This document shows, one piece after another, positions 47,673-55,483 of a DNA stretch of 64,000 nt. This stretch comes from Streptomyces longisporoflavus. Lineage in GTDB: Bacteria; Actinomycetota; Actinomycetes; Streptomycetales; Streptomycetaceae. The stretch spans positions 186,001 through 250,000 of the forward strand of contig NZ_BMTR01000010.1 in assembly GCF_014649775.1 (NCBI RefSeq). The letters run 5' to 3'. A program made the position numbers and the translations under genes. The notes under the pieces are model-generated. The model saw nothing but the letters and a program-made list of their open reading frames with translations, was not told the DNA's origin and did no database searches. Each line of letters starts with the position of its first letter. Within the stretch, counting starts at the first letter, position 1.

Positions 47673-47749
47673 GGGGCTATAGCTCAGTTGGTTAGAGCGC
47701 ATCCCTGATAAGGATGAGGCCACAGGTTCAAATCCTGTTAGCCCCACCA
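47673..47749 (+). tRNA. tRNA-Ile (GAT)
   Basis: A 74-nt cloverleaf plus CCA: acceptor GGGGCTA pairs with TAGCCCC, the D arm has AGCTCAGTTGGTTAGAGC, the anticodon loop CTGATAA gives GAT, and the T arm contains GGTTCAAATCC. Its 3' part from 47704 on is the attL copy brought in by the integrated element, including the encoded CCA. The native 3' end is displaced to attR. Confidence 0.97.
47704..47747 (+). repeat. attL: attL, 44-bp att repeat within tRNA-Ile
   Basis: Identical to 58801-58844. It runs from the anticodon stem of the tRNA to the first C after the discriminator base. Confidence 0.93.
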
Positions 47750-47752
47750 GTG

Positions 47753-47788
47753 CAAAGACCCCCAACCGATCATGGTTGGGGGTCTTTG
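47753..47788. terminator. Hairpin between tRNA-Ile and integrase
   Basis: A perfect 15-bp stem (CAAAGACCCCCAACC and its complement) with a 6-nt loop. It is element-borne and can stop both the tRNA and the leftward int transcript. Confidence 0.8.
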
Positions 47789-47804
47789 ACATCTACGGGT
47801 GACA

Positions 47805-48962
47805 TCAGCCGATCAATGGATCTTCCAAAAGGTCGGCGAGCAGCGAGACGGCTTCCCGCTCTCCGTCGCCCACAACGTGTGTATAGACGTCCATGGTCAT
47901 GCTGATCTGACTGTGCCGAAGGATCGCCTGAGCGACCTTGGGATGAACCTTCAAGAACGCCAGCAGGGTGCCGCAGGTGTGCCGAGCAAGCCGGACCGTG
48001 ATCCGGCGGACTCCGGCCCGCTTCACCAGGGCGTTGAACGTCCGGGAGAACCCGACGGGGTCCGTAAGCCCGCCACGCTCGGACGAGAAGATCACGTCAT
48101 GATCCGGCTCTTGCCCCCAGGCATCACCGACGATCTTCCGTTCCAGCTCTTGCAGCGCACGCCGCTCTTCCAGGGCGCGGGCGCAGAACTCCGGCAGCGG
48201 CAGCACCGCCTGTGAGGACTCGGTCTTGAGGTCTTTGAGGACCAGGCCGACGCCCTTCTCGCGCTGAACCTGCTTGGTCGGTGTGAAGTGGCCGGCCTCG
48301 AAGTCGATGTCCTGCCAGCGCAGGCCCAGGACCTCACTGCGGCGAAGCCCGAGAACGAGCACTAGGACGCAGGCCGCGTAGAAGCGGTGGGCCCGCGATG
48401 CTCGAAGGAAGGTGATCGCCTCGCGGGCATTCCACGCCTTGCCCTTGTCCTTGCTGACCTTGGGCATGTCGACCAGCAGCGCGACGTTGCGCGTCAGGAG
48501 CTCTTCTCGAACGGCGCGGTTCAGCGCGTTCCGGAGGGTCCGCAGCACCTCGAAGCGGGTTGCCGCGCCGACCTTTTCGCGCGTGAGAGTGCCCATGAAT
48601 GCACGAAGCTGCGCCGGAGTGAGCTTGACCAAAGACTTCTTGCCCAGGTGGGGCAGGAGGTAGAGCCGCACTTTGGACTCGTACTTCACGTACGTGTTGT
48701 GCTCCTTCTCCGGCTTCACGATGTGCTCCAGCCAGTAGGCCAGCCACTCACCGAGCGACCACGAGCGAGACGGCACAGGGACGCCGTTGCGCTCCTGATC
48801 CTGGAGCTTGCCGAGCTTCTCGTTGGCCTCGTCCCACGTCCGGCCGTACACGTACTTACGGACCCGGTTGCCGTCCGTGTCAGTCACATAGGCAGCGCCC
48901 TGGTACCGACCATCGGACCGCTTGGTGATCGTGCCTCCGCCGTTGGGCCGACGCTTCGCCAT
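47805..48962 (-). CDS. int: Tyrosine-recombinase integrase of the AICE
   Basis: The site-specific recombinase that integrates the element at tRNA-Ile. The 385-residue protein has an N-terminal arm-binding region, a SAM-like core-binding domain (WSLGEWLAYWLEHIVKPEKEHNT) and a catalytic domain. The first catalytic Arg is in LVLGLRRSEVLGLRW, the LRHSQIS His is present and the nucleophile is in TMDVYTHVV. The box II motif, usually HxLRHT, reads RLARHT here, so the first conserved His is Arg. Its ATG overlaps the excisionase stop, and it is the last gene of the long transfer operon. Confidence 0.93.
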   Translation of the reverse strand: MAKRRPNGGGTITKRSDGRYQGAAYVTDTDGNRVRKYVYGRTWDEANEKLGKLQDQERNGVPVPSRSWSLGEWLAYWLEHIVKPEKEHNTYVKYESKVRLYLLPHLGKKSLVKLTPAQLRAFMGTLTREKVGAATRFEVLRTLRNALNRAVREELLTRNVALLVDMPKVSKDKGKAWNAREAITFLRASRAHRFYAACVLVLVLGLRRSEVLGLRWQDIDFEAGHFTPTKQVQREKGVGLVLKDLKTESSQAVLPLPEFCARALEERRALQELERKIVGDAWGQEPDHDVIFSSERGGLTDPVGFSRTFNALVKRAGVRRITVRLARHTCGTLLAFLKVHPKVAQAILRHSQISMTMDVYTHVVGDGEREAVSLLADLLEDPLIG

Positions 48963-49150
48963 CAGGCAGCCTCACCGATCTGACTACGGACGAAGTCGCC
49001 CACGGCATCGGCGGGGATACGTCGGCACCCGTCGACCTTGATGGACACCAGGCGGTGCGTGCGGATCAGGTCGTAGACCTTGGTCCGGCCTACCTTGAGT
49101 CGCGCCATGACGTCGGGCACGGTCAGCAGCTCGGGAACGGCGGTGGTCAC
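48962..49150 (-). CDS. xis: Excisionase-like small DNA-binding protein
   Basis: A 62-residue helix-turn-helix protein of the MerR/excisionase type: ELLTVPDVMARLKVGRTKVYDLIRTHRLVSIKVDG, then CRRIPADAVGDFVRSQ. Such proteins bend att DNA and steer integrase toward excision. The GTG start overlaps the rep stop and the stop overlaps the int start, giving tight rep-xis-int coupling. Confidence 0.88.
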   Translation of the reverse strand: MTTAVPELLTVPDVMARLKVGRTKVYDLIRTHRLVSIKVDGCRRIPADAVGDFVRSQIGEAA

Positions 49151-50541
49151 GTGACGGCTCCTTCCATGTCGAGGAGCGTGGCTTTCTCCTCGCGGGCGAT
49201 CTCTCGGTTCTGTGCGATGTCCCGGCGGATGCTGGCGGCGAGCCAAGATTCGCCGGGGGTGTGGCCGTGTCCGGCGTAGGTCCAGTGGGCGAGGGTGAGG
49301 GTGGTCTCCTCGGGGATCTCGTCGGGGTCGGGGAGGCCGAGGGCGGCGCGGTGTTGGGCGGCGCGGTAGTCGGCGCGGACCTGGCGCAGGGCCCCGAGGG
49401 TGGTGGAGTAGCGGCGGGACTTGGTGGAGAAGTGGCCGCGGAAGCCGAGCATGTGGGCCCAGTCGCGGAGCTTGCGGTCCGGGTAGGCGTGGTGGAGGTC
49501 GAGGCAGGCCTCGATGAGGCGCCGGGGATGGTCGGGCACATCGAGGAGGACCAGGGCCTCTTTGTTGCCGATGCGGCGGTCGACGGTGCCGGTGGTCTCG
49601 GCGGCTTTGGTGGCGTACTTGGCGACGTAGGAGGCGACGGCCTGTTCGGTGATCTCGGAACCGTCGCCGAAGGCCTTGATGGGCTGGACGTCGAGCCGGT
49701 CACCCCAGCACAGGACACGGGCGGGATGGTCGCCGGAGGCGTCCAGGTCGACGCGGGCGCGAGCAGCTGCCGCACGGATCGCATCGGTGAGCAGGGCGAG
49801 GGTGGCCCAGTGCGGGGGCGGGGTGTCGGGTCCTTCGGGGCCGTCGAAGCGGATGACGGCGTGGAAGTGGATGGCGCCGCGCTTTTGGTATTCGGCGACC
49901 TTGCCGAAGGAGAGCCGGGACTGTTCCTTGGCGGCTTTCTGGGTGAGTCCGGCGCGGGCGGCGATCTCTCGGCGCAGGTAGATCGTGAAGTAGCGCCACA
50001 GCTCGGAGGCGTGGTTGTTCCACAGGACCGAGCCCGCGTAGTCGTATGTGTCGGGGTCGAGCGGGGTGCCCAGCTCGTCGGCGTTCTCGGGGTGGTGGGC
50101 GCCGCAGCGGCAGGGCCGGGTGCCGGGCCGGTTGTGGACCGGGCCGAAGCTGGGGGCGGTGAGGGTGGCGAAGACGCGGGGGTGTTCGCGCAGGGTGTGC
50201 GGGGTGCCTTTGTCGGGGGCGCCGACCAGTCCGGCGCGGATCAGGTGGTAGGTGTCCCCGGCGTAAGTCCAGGCACAGGAGGGGCAGCGCGAGGCCCGGC
50301 GGTTGCCGCAGGCGAGGCGGAGTCGGCCGCCCGGTTCGGCATCGGTCGAGTAGGAGTAGAGGACTTGGCCGGTGGTGCGGTCGCGGGTGACGGTGGTGCC
50401 CTGGAGGTGGATCGGGTCGGAGCAGCCGCCGGTGCGCTTGATCTGGTCTTGGATGCGGTCGAAGCCCGGGGACCCGGCCACCCTCAGCACGTCGGCGAGG
50501 GTGGCCGGGTCCAGGCCCGCCATGGTGGCGGTGTCGGTCAT
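49147..50541 (-). CDS. RepSA-like replication initiator of the AICE
   Basis: A 464-residue protein resembling the pSAM2 RepSA rolling-circle initiator. The N-terminal part has paired cysteines (CGNRRASRCPSCAWTYAGD and RPCRCGAHH). The His-hydrophobic-His motif is in AIHFHAVIRF, and a candidate catalytic Tyr lies in YVAKYATKAAE. It should nick the element origin and allow autonomous replication of the excised circle. It is translationally coupled to the small gene upstream and to xis downstream. Confidence 0.9.
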   Translation of the reverse strand: MTDTATMAGLDPATLADVLRVAGSPGFDRIQDQIKRTGGCSDPIHLQGTTVTRDRTTGQVLYSYSTDAEPGGRLRLACGNRRASRCPSCAWTYAGDTYHLIRAGLVGAPDKGTPHTLREHPRVFATLTAPSFGPVHNRPGTRPCRCGAHHPENADELGTPLDPDTYDYAGSVLWNNHASELWRYFTIYLRREIAARAGLTQKAAKEQSRLSFGKVAEYQKRGAIHFHAVIRFDGPEGPDTPPPHWATLALLTDAIRAAAARARVDLDASGDHPARVLCWGDRLDVQPIKAFGDGSEITEQAVASYVAKYATKAAETTGTVDRRIGNKEALVLLDVPDHPRRLIEACLDLHHAYPDRKLRDWAHMLGFRGHFSTKSRRYSTTLGALRQVRADYRAAQHRAALGLPDPDEIPEETTLTLAHWTYAGHGHTPGESWLAASIRRDIAQNREIAREEKATLLDMEGAVT

Positions 50542-50735
50542 GAGAACCAGCCGCGCTTCTTGGGGGTGCTGGCCGAGTCGCAGGACGGCCCGGAGGTCTT
50601 CCCGGTGGAGCGCTGCGAGGAGCGGTCGGCGTCATTGCGCCGGTGGGCACTGGCTACCTGCTTGGCGCGGTCATAGTCGCTGTCCAGTCCGTCGGACAGG
50701 GTGCGGTCCGTTCCGCGGCTCCAGCGTCGAGGCAT
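50538..50735 (-). CDS. Small basic AICE protein, unknown
   Basis: A 65-residue, Arg/Ser-rich hydrophilic protein (MPRRWSRGTDRTLSDG to TPKKRGWFS), probably disordered. ATG 50735 has AGGAGGTG upstream. Both ends overlap neighbouring genes by the ATGA/TGATG pattern, so it is translated as part of the operon. Short proteins at this position are common in such elements; function unknown. Confidence 0.65.
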   Translation of the reverse strand: MPRRWSRGTDRTLSDGLDSDYDRAKQVASAHRRNDADRSSQRSTGKTSGPSCDSASTPKKRGWFS

Positions 50736-50914
50736 CACGCCTTCACCTCCTGCTCGCTCGCGAGGGCGATGCGGGCGGTGCCGTTGCAGGTGCGGCAGTC
50801 GATGTGAAGCGTGGTGCGGGAGCCGTCGCGGTTGCGGGTGCCGGTGGTGACGGCGACGGTGGTGAAGCCGCCGCAATCGCGGCAGACGGGCATGTTCTGG
50901 ACGGGCTGGGGCAT
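50735..50914 (-). CDS. Small zinc-ribbon protein
   Basis: A 59-residue protein, MPQPVQNMPVCRDCGGF to LASEQEVKA. It has two CxxC pairs (Cys 11/14 and Cys 40/43) in a layout typical of a single zinc ribbon. The ATG follows GGGAAG. The stop overlaps the next start (TGATG). Probably a nucleic-acid or protein-binding accessory of replication or transfer; the exact role is unknown. Confidence 0.7.
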   Translation of the reverse strand: MPQPVQNMPVCRDCGGFTTVAVTTGTRNRDGSRTTLHIDCRTCNGTARIALASEQEVKA

Positions 50915-51008
50915 GATGAGGCTTCCCTTTCGGGTCCGGTGGATCTGGAAGGTGGGAAGGCGTCCGGGGCGGCGGAAGTTTGGCGACCGAGGCCGCCCCG
51001 GAGGCTGC

Positions 51009-51185
51009 TTAGGAGCGGGGCTTGCGGTAGCGGCCCGCGTTCCAGACGCGCATGTCGTGGTCGGTGGCGGTGCCGTCCGTGATGCGTCCGTAGATCTCGC
51101 GGCTCAGTTCGGAGCCCTTTCGCTTGCCCTCTTCGATCTTTTCGATCAGATCCGGGGTGTCGGGACGGCGGCTGAAGATGCCCAT
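51009..51185 (-). CDS. Small conserved AICE protein, unknown
   Basis: A 58-residue charged protein, MGIFSRRPDTPDLIEKIEEG followed by KRKGSELSREIYGRI, predicted mostly helical. It ends NAGRYRKPRS. The stop is TAA, unusual in this GC-rich DNA. It starts within a couple of bases of the SpdD-like stop, so it belongs to the same operon. Confidence 0.65.
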   Translation of the reverse strand: MGIFSRRPDTPDLIEKIEEGKRKGSELSREIYGRITDGTATDHDMRVWNAGRYRKPRS

Positions 51186-51186
51186 G

Positions 51187-51513
51187 TCAGTGCTTCCTTT
51201 CGTGGGTGAGGAGCGAGCGGACGACGAGCGCGACGATCGCCAGGGACCCGGCGGTGATCGCGACGGCGAGGAGCATGGAGACCAGCACGGCGCCGACCAC
51301 GAGGACCGCAGCTGTGCCGCCGCCGATCAGGAGGAGCAGCGAGCCGGGGGTGAGCTGCACGCCAGGTCGGGCGGACGTGGTCGCCGGGGCGGGGGCGGGG
51401 TGCTGGCAGGAGCAGGCGGCCGGGGCGTGCTGGTGGCCGTCCAGCGGGGCGGTGCCGAGCGGGATGATCTGGCCGGTCGGCTGCTCGTTGACCGGGATCT
51501 TGTGGGTGAACAC
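51187..51513 (-). CDS. SpdD-like plasmid spread membrane protein
   Basis: A 108-residue protein with a Pro/His/Ala-rich front (residues 1-50) and a hydrophobic half, PGSLLLLIGGGTAAVLVVGAVLVSM followed by LLAVAITAGSLAIVALVVRSLL, ending HERKH. This layout matches SpdD proteins of Streptomyces plasmids and pSAM2, which help spread the element within recipient mycelium. The GTG start at 51513 fits the operon spacing. Confidence 0.75.
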   Translation of the reverse strand: MFTHKIPVNEQPTGQIIPLGTAPLDGHQHAPAACSCQHPAPAPATTSARPGVQLTPGSLLLLIGGGTAAVLVVGAVLVSMLLAVAITAGSLAIVALVVRSLLTHERKH

Positions 51514-51525
51514 GGTGCGTACTCC

Positions 51526-51681
51526 TTAGCTGATGAGGGAGTTGACGGCGGGGCTCAGGAAGCTGTCGGCGATGAGGAAGCCGCCGAGCAGGAGCAGGGC
51601 CACCAGCCACCACGGCGGGCGGACGAGCTTGATGCCGAGGACTCCGGCGACGAGCAGGGCAAACCAGAGCGGGACGTCCAT
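51526..51681 (-). CDS. Small two-helix membrane protein
   Basis: A 51-residue hydrophobic protein, MDVPLWFALLVAGVLGIKLV followed by RPPWWLVALLLLGGFLIADSFLS. Two membrane helices flank an Arg-Pro-Pro-Trp-Trp turn. It probably works with the neighbouring Spd proteins in mycelial spread (inference from place and hydrophobicity). The stop is TAA. Confidence 0.7.
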   Translation of the reverse strand: MDVPLWFALLVAGVLGIKLVRPPWWLVALLLLGGFLIADSFLSPAVNSLIS

Positions 51682-51692
51682 GACCAGGTCTC

Positions 51693-51881
51693 CTAGGCGG
51701 GGCAGCGGTGAGTGCGGGCGGCGAGTTCGGCGGCCGAGCGGTTGTCGTACTCGGTGGAGAAGTCGCAGCGGGGCGCGGTGCAGGCGGTGGCGTGGCGCTC
51801 GCGGCCCCGGCCGTCGAAGAAGCTGGCGACCTGGACCGGTCCGAACTGGCGGATGTCGCGGAAGCGCCGGTAGGCGGTCAT
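51693..51881 (-). CDS. Small Cys-containing AICE transfer-region protein
   Basis: A 62-residue protein, MTAYRRFRDIRQFGPVQVAS to ARTHRCPA. TACTAPRCDFSTEYDNRSAAELAARTHRC suggests a C-x5-C...H-x-C metal site. Similar short proteins lie between spd genes in other Streptomyces elements as I recall. Function unknown. Confidence 0.65.
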   Translation of the reverse strand: MTAYRRFRDIRQFGPVQVASFFDGRGRERHATACTAPRCDFSTEYDNRSAAELAARTHRCPA

Positions 51882-51900
51882 GACGGGTCTTCCTTTCTGC

Positions 51901-52596
51901 TCAGGCGAGTTGAAGGTGCGTAGCGATCTCGTCGACGACGGGCGCGGGGAGCCCGAGTTGGGCGCGCAGACTGGCGACCGGGAGCGGTGTGCCGGTGGCC
52001 ACGCGGTGGTTGTCGGCGATCTTTCGGGCGTGGTCCAGAAGTGCCGGCGGAACGGCCACCGCGTCGGGCTTCGGCTCCGGCTCCGGCTCCGGGAGGGGGG
52101 CCGGTTCGGCGGTCGGGAGCCCAGCGGGTTCCGGCAGCTCCGGCCTCTCGTCGAGGTCCGGCCGGGTGGTAGTGCGGTGCGGGTCGACGGCGGCCGGTTC
52201 CTCGGTCGGCTGCGGTGCCGGAGTTGGGGCGGTGTCGGCGGGGGTGTGGACCAAGAGCGTGCCGCCCAGGAAGGCGAGCGCGGGCCAGCCAGCGACCGTG
52301 ATCCGCAACCAGGCCGGAACGGCGTCCAGGTCGAGGAGTCCGGCGGTGGCGATGTTGGCGCCGAGCGAGGCGAACAGGGCGATCACGAACCAGGTCCACG
52401 CGGCACGGTCGCCACGGGAGGCGCGCAGTCGGCGCCAGGCCGCGACGAGGAGCAGGTCGACGCTGATCGGGTAGGCCCAGGCCTGCCAGCCGGTCTGTCC
52501 GGCGGCTTCGGCCAGGTCGTGCAGGTGGGAGAAGGACAGGGCTCCGGCGATCACGGCTTGGATGAGGACGGCGTCTAGGCGGATCGAGCGCGACAC
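51901..52596 (-). CDS. DUF2637/SpdB-like membrane protein
   Basis: A 231-residue protein with about four helices in the first 120 residues: DAVLIQAVIAGALSFSHLHDLAEAAG, AWAYPISVDLLLVAAWRRL, WTWFVIALFASLGANIATAG and ITVAGWPALAFLGGTLLV. A Pro/Glu-rich linker and a C-terminal helical domain (LLDHARKIADNHRVATGTPLPVASLRAQLGLP) follow. This is the DUF2637 architecture found in plasmid spread (SpdB2-like) proteins. Its place between traB and the other spd genes fits a role in intramycelial spread. Confidence 0.8.
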   Translation of the reverse strand: MSRSIRLDAVLIQAVIAGALSFSHLHDLAEAAGQTGWQAWAYPISVDLLLVAAWRRLRASRGDRAAWTWFVIALFASLGANIATAGLLDLDAVPAWLRITVAGWPALAFLGGTLLVHTPADTAPTPAPQPTEEPAAVDPHRTTTRPDLDERPELPEPAGLPTAEPAPLPEPEPEPKPDAVAVPPALLDHARKIADNHRVATGTPLPVASLRAQLGLPAPVVDEIATHLQLA

Positions 52597-52603
52597 GGGG
52601 TGA

Positions 52604-52801
52604 TCACTCGCCCTTGTCGTCGTCGGCCGGGTCGCGGGTGAAGTCGGTGGCGTGGGCGATCAGCCACTCTTCGATCTCTCGGTGTTCGTCGTAGTCGGCG
52701 GTCTGGAACGCCGCTTCCGCGATCTCGACCGCCTCCACGAACCGGTTCTCGCGGGTCAGCTCGGCCGAGCGCTCCAGGGCCCGGCGGGTGGAGTCACGCA
52801 T
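52604..52801 (-). CDS. Small helical AICE protein, unknown
   Basis: A 65-residue, Glu/Ala/Arg-rich protein, MRDSTRRALERSAELTREN through AHATDFTRDPADDDKGE, predicted to be two helices. ATG 52801 has GGAG 9 bp upstream; a GTG three codons earlier is an alternative. It lies between traB and the DUF2637 gene. Confidence 0.6.
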   Translation of the reverse strand: MRDSTRRALERSAELTRENRFVEAVEIAEAAFQTADYDEHREIEEWLIAHATDFTRDPADDDKGE

Positions 52802-52879
52802 GAGGATCACTCCGTTTTCGGCATGGGTGGGGTAGGGGCCTGGCGTGAGGCGGTCACGCCGACCGGTGATGCGGAGGTG

Positions 52880-54220
52880 TCAGGGAATGACCGGGGCCTC
52901 GGTCGGCATGGGCGGCATCGCCGGAGCCGGGACGGGCGCGATGGCCGGGCGGAAGGGCTCCAGGGCCGGAAGGTCCGGGATCAGGTCGACGGTCTCGCGG
53001 CAGACCGCCACGGTGTCGGCGACCGAAGTCAGCGGGGTACGGATGCGTCCCCAGCCGCCGGAGGCATCGGCGGCGACGGCCTGGCCGGGCCGGTCGGCGG
53101 GGATCGTGCAGGCGGCCGGGACCGAATCGGGGGCGACGTCGTTCAGGCCCATTTCTGCGGTTTGCTTGTCGTTGACCCGGTGGACCACGCGCCCGGTGAG
53201 CTGGGCCCGGAGCATCGTGGCGCCCTTGCCCAGCTCGGAGCCGAACCGCTGGCCGCAGATCTCCAGGTAGATGCCGACCGCGCGGGAGAGCTGGGCCAGC
53301 CGGATCAGCCCGGTGACGATCCTCTCCCGGCGTTCCTCATCCTTCTTCGAGGAGATCAAGAACAGTTCCGCGATCTCGTCGACCAGGACCACCACGGGCG
53401 CCGGGCGCAGGTCCTCGGGCAGCTCCCACAGGTCCGAGACCGCGTGCTTGGCCAGCAGGTCGAAGCGGTCCTCCATCTCCGCCACCAGCACGTCAATCAG
53501 CGAGGCGGCATCGTCGGGGTTCGTGGCCAGTGCCGAGAGCCGCGGGGCGTAGCGGGACTGCTCGACACCGCGCTTGCAGTCGATACCGACCAGGGCGAGA
53601 GGCAGGCGGGCCAGGCCCTTGACCAGGTTGCGCTGGTACATGGACTTGCCCGACTGATTCGCCCCCAGGGTCAGCGCATGCGGGATCTCCCGGTAGTTCC
53701 GCTCGTACGCCGTACCGTCATCGCGCAGCGCGACCGGCACCACCAGGTCGTGCGGTACAGCCTTCTTCGGCATCCGCACCCGCCGCAGCACGTCATAGCC
53801 CGTCATCCGCAGCTCGACATAGCCGGGCTTCTTCGGGATCACGTGGACCGCGTGGACGCCCCAGGCGTGCCTAAGCCGCTCGGAAGCTGAGGCCAGGTCG
53901 GCAGGCTCCAGACCGGCGGGCAGCCGCAGCGTCACCCGAAGCCCGGACGATGTGCCCCACACCCGGCGGATCTTGGGCGGAACCGGGCGCACCTCGCTGC
54001 GAGCGATCCGGCGCGACATGAACGCCCGCAAGCCGGACGGCTGCACCGTCAGCCCGCACACATCCATCGTGTTCCGGTACGAGAAAGCGAACCGGCCCCA
54101 GGCCACCGGCAGACCCACCGTCGCCCAGAACACCCGAGGCGCCCTGTACTTGGCGTACGTGACGCCACCGGCACCGGTTAAGACGCCCGACGCCTCGAAC
54201 CACACGGCCAGATCAGCCAT
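52880..54220 (-). CDS. TraB/TraSA FtsK-SpoIIIE-type DNA translocase
   Basis: The single protein needed to move AICE DNA between hyphae as double strands. The 446-residue protein has Walker A GANQSGKSMYQRNLVKGL near residue 185 and Walker B PVVVLVDEIAELFLISS near residue 270. An arginine-finger-like stretch follows (GIYLEICGQRFGSE). An amphipathic N-terminus replaces the multiple membrane helices of chromosomal FtsK. It lies just below the SCO3933-type gene at the head of the transfer operon. Confidence 0.9.
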   Translation of the reverse strand: MADLAVWFEASGVLTGAGGVTYAKYRAPRVFWATVGLPVAWGRFAFSYRNTMDVCGLTVQPSGLRAFMSRRIARSEVRPVPPKIRRVWGTSSGLRVTLRLPAGLEPADLASASERLRHAWGVHAVHVIPKKPGYVELRMTGYDVLRRVRMPKKAVPHDLVVPVALRDDGTAYERNYREIPHALTLGANQSGKSMYQRNLVKGLARLPLALVGIDCKRGVEQSRYAPRLSALATNPDDAASLIDVLVAEMEDRFDLLAKHAVSDLWELPEDLRPAPVVVLVDEIAELFLISSKKDEERRERIVTGLIRLAQLSRAVGIYLEICGQRFGSELGKGATMLRAQLTGRVVHRVNDKQTAEMGLNDVAPDSVPAACTIPADRPGQAVAADASGGWGRIRTPLTSVADTVAVCRETVDLIPDLPALEPFRPAIAPVPAPAMPPMPTEAPVIP

Positions 54221-54223
54221 GAC

Positions 54224-54553
54224 TCAGGCCTCCATGACCGCAGCTGCGCGGAACGAGATCCCGTGCCGCTTCTGCCCGTTGAACTCGTTCTCCCAGTCAC
54301 GCGCCTTGAGCCCGACCACCTTCACCGGCATGCCCGGCGTCAGGCCCTTCTCGGGGAGACCCGTCTCCAGGACGGTCACCTGGTAGAGGTTCCCCTCCCC
54401 CTCGTCCGAGATCAGCAGGCCCACGGTGGACAGCGGTGCGTTCGTCTCCCGGTCCATGGCCCGCTCACCGGTCCTCTTGTTGGCCAGCTTCGGTTCCGGC
54501 GCGGTCGCCACGAAGACGACGGCGGTCTGAAGGTCGATCTTGAAGGAAGGCAT
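54224..54553 (-). CDS. SCO3933-type AICE regulatory protein
   Basis: A 109-residue beta-rich protein, MPSFKIDLQTAVVFVATAPE with RETNAPLSTVGLLISDEGEG and ENEFNGQKRHGISFRAAAV. I recall this family as the SCO3933-type regulatory protein usually encoded just upstream of traB in Streptomyces elements. It is the first gene of the 13-gene leftward operon and faces the GntR gene across the operator region. Confidence 0.75.
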   Translation of the reverse strand: MPSFKIDLQTAVVFVATAPEPKLANKRTGERAMDRETNAPLSTVGLLISDEGEGNLYQVTVLETGLPEKGLTPGMPVKVVGLKARDWENEFNGQKRHGISFRAAAVMEA

Positions 54554-54598
54554 AGCTGTCCCCTTGCATTCGGACTCAGGCCCTTTGGACCTCTTGCG

Positions 54599-54613
54599 CA
54601 ACTTGTTGGTACA
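54599..54613. promoter_or_regulatory. GntR operator copy 1 (transfer-operon side)
   Basis: CAACTTGTTGGTACA, the exact reverse complement of the copy at 54672-54686. It sits just upstream of the SCO3933-type gene. CTTGT-4 nt-ACAAG within 54602-54615 gives it internal symmetry. Confidence 0.65.
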
Positions 54614-54671
54614 AGCTGACACCTAGAGAGTGGGCCACCGAGCGTGAGTCGTCAAGCACTTCGCGCGAACA

Positions 54672-54686
54672 TGTACCAACAAGTTG
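54672..54686. promoter_or_regulatory. GntR operator copy 2 (gntR side)
   Basis: TGTACCAACAAGTTG, mirror copy of the 15-mer at 54599-54613, 24 bp before the gntR ATG. It is probably the site for autorepression. Confidence 0.65.
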
Positions 54687-54709
54687 ACCGAGTGCGTCAT
54701 GATGGGGGT

Positions 54710-55483
54710 ATGAGCAAGCAGCCGAAGTACGAGCAGGTTGCCGACGCGCTACGTCGGGAGATCGACAACGGCACCTACGGACCTGGTTCGCGGCTGCCCT
54801 CCGAAGCCGAGCTGGCCACAAGGTTCGATGCCTCGCGTAACACCGTGCGAGCGGGACTGAAGCTGCTGGTCAGCCAGGGTCTCGTCACGTCCAGCCAGGG
54901 TCTGGGCTACGAGGTGAGCAAGCACGAGGTGTTCGAACTCAACGCTTCTCGCTTCGAGAATCTAACGTTCCCGCAGAACGGGGATGCTTTCTCCACCGAC
55001 GTGACCAACGCCGGCCGACACCCTCACCAGACCTTCCGTGTCGAGCTCACCACTACACCTGAGTACGTGGCGACGCGCTTGAAGGTCGAGACAGGGTCTC
55101 GCTCGGTGCTGCGGTTCTGCCACCGGTTCGTGGACAACGTTCCTTGGTCCACTCAGGCCACGCACTATCCGGACTGGCTCCTTGCCGAAGCCCCGCGCCT
55201 GGCAGAGCCGGGCGACATCGCCGAGGGCACGACGCGCTACCTCGCGAGCGTGGATATCGAGCAGATCGGCTACCGCGACGAGATCTCGACGCGCATGCCG
55301 ACACCCGAGGAGGCTCGACTTCTGGAGGTCGGCGCCGGAGTACCCGTGATGCTCTGGACCAGGACGGGCTACTCACACGACCGCCCCATTCGGTGCACGA
55401 TCACGACGTTGCGCGGGGACCTGAACCGCATGAACTACGAGATCGGCGACCTGTCCGGCAGGGACGGGGACGAATCCGAGTGA
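54710..55483 (+). CDS. GntR (HutC-type) repressor, KorSA-like
   Basis: A 257-residue regulator with an N-terminal winged helix (KYEQVADALRREIDNGTYGPGS, LPSEAELATRFDASRNTVRAG, LKLLVSQGLVTSSQGLG) and a C-terminal UTRA effector domain (TRYLASVDIEQIGYRDEISTRMPTPEEARLL with PVMLWTRTGYS). Regulators of this type (KorSA) silence transfer and replication genes of AICEs. It is divergent from the transfer operon with a mirrored operator pair between. The stop overlaps the GNAT start (GTGA). Confidence 0.88.
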   Translation: MSKQPKYEQVADALRREIDNGTYGPGSRLPSEAELATRFDASRNTVRAGLKLLVSQGLVTSSQGLGYEVSKHEVFELNASRFENLTFPQNGDAFSTDVTNAGRHPHQTFRVELTTTPEYVATRLKVETGSRSVLRFCHRFVDNVPWSTQATHYPDWLLAEAPRLAEPGDIAEGTTRYLASVDIEQIGYRDEISTRMPTPEEARLLEVGAGVPVMLWTRTGYSHDRPIRCTITTLRGDLNRMNYEIGDLSGRDGDESE

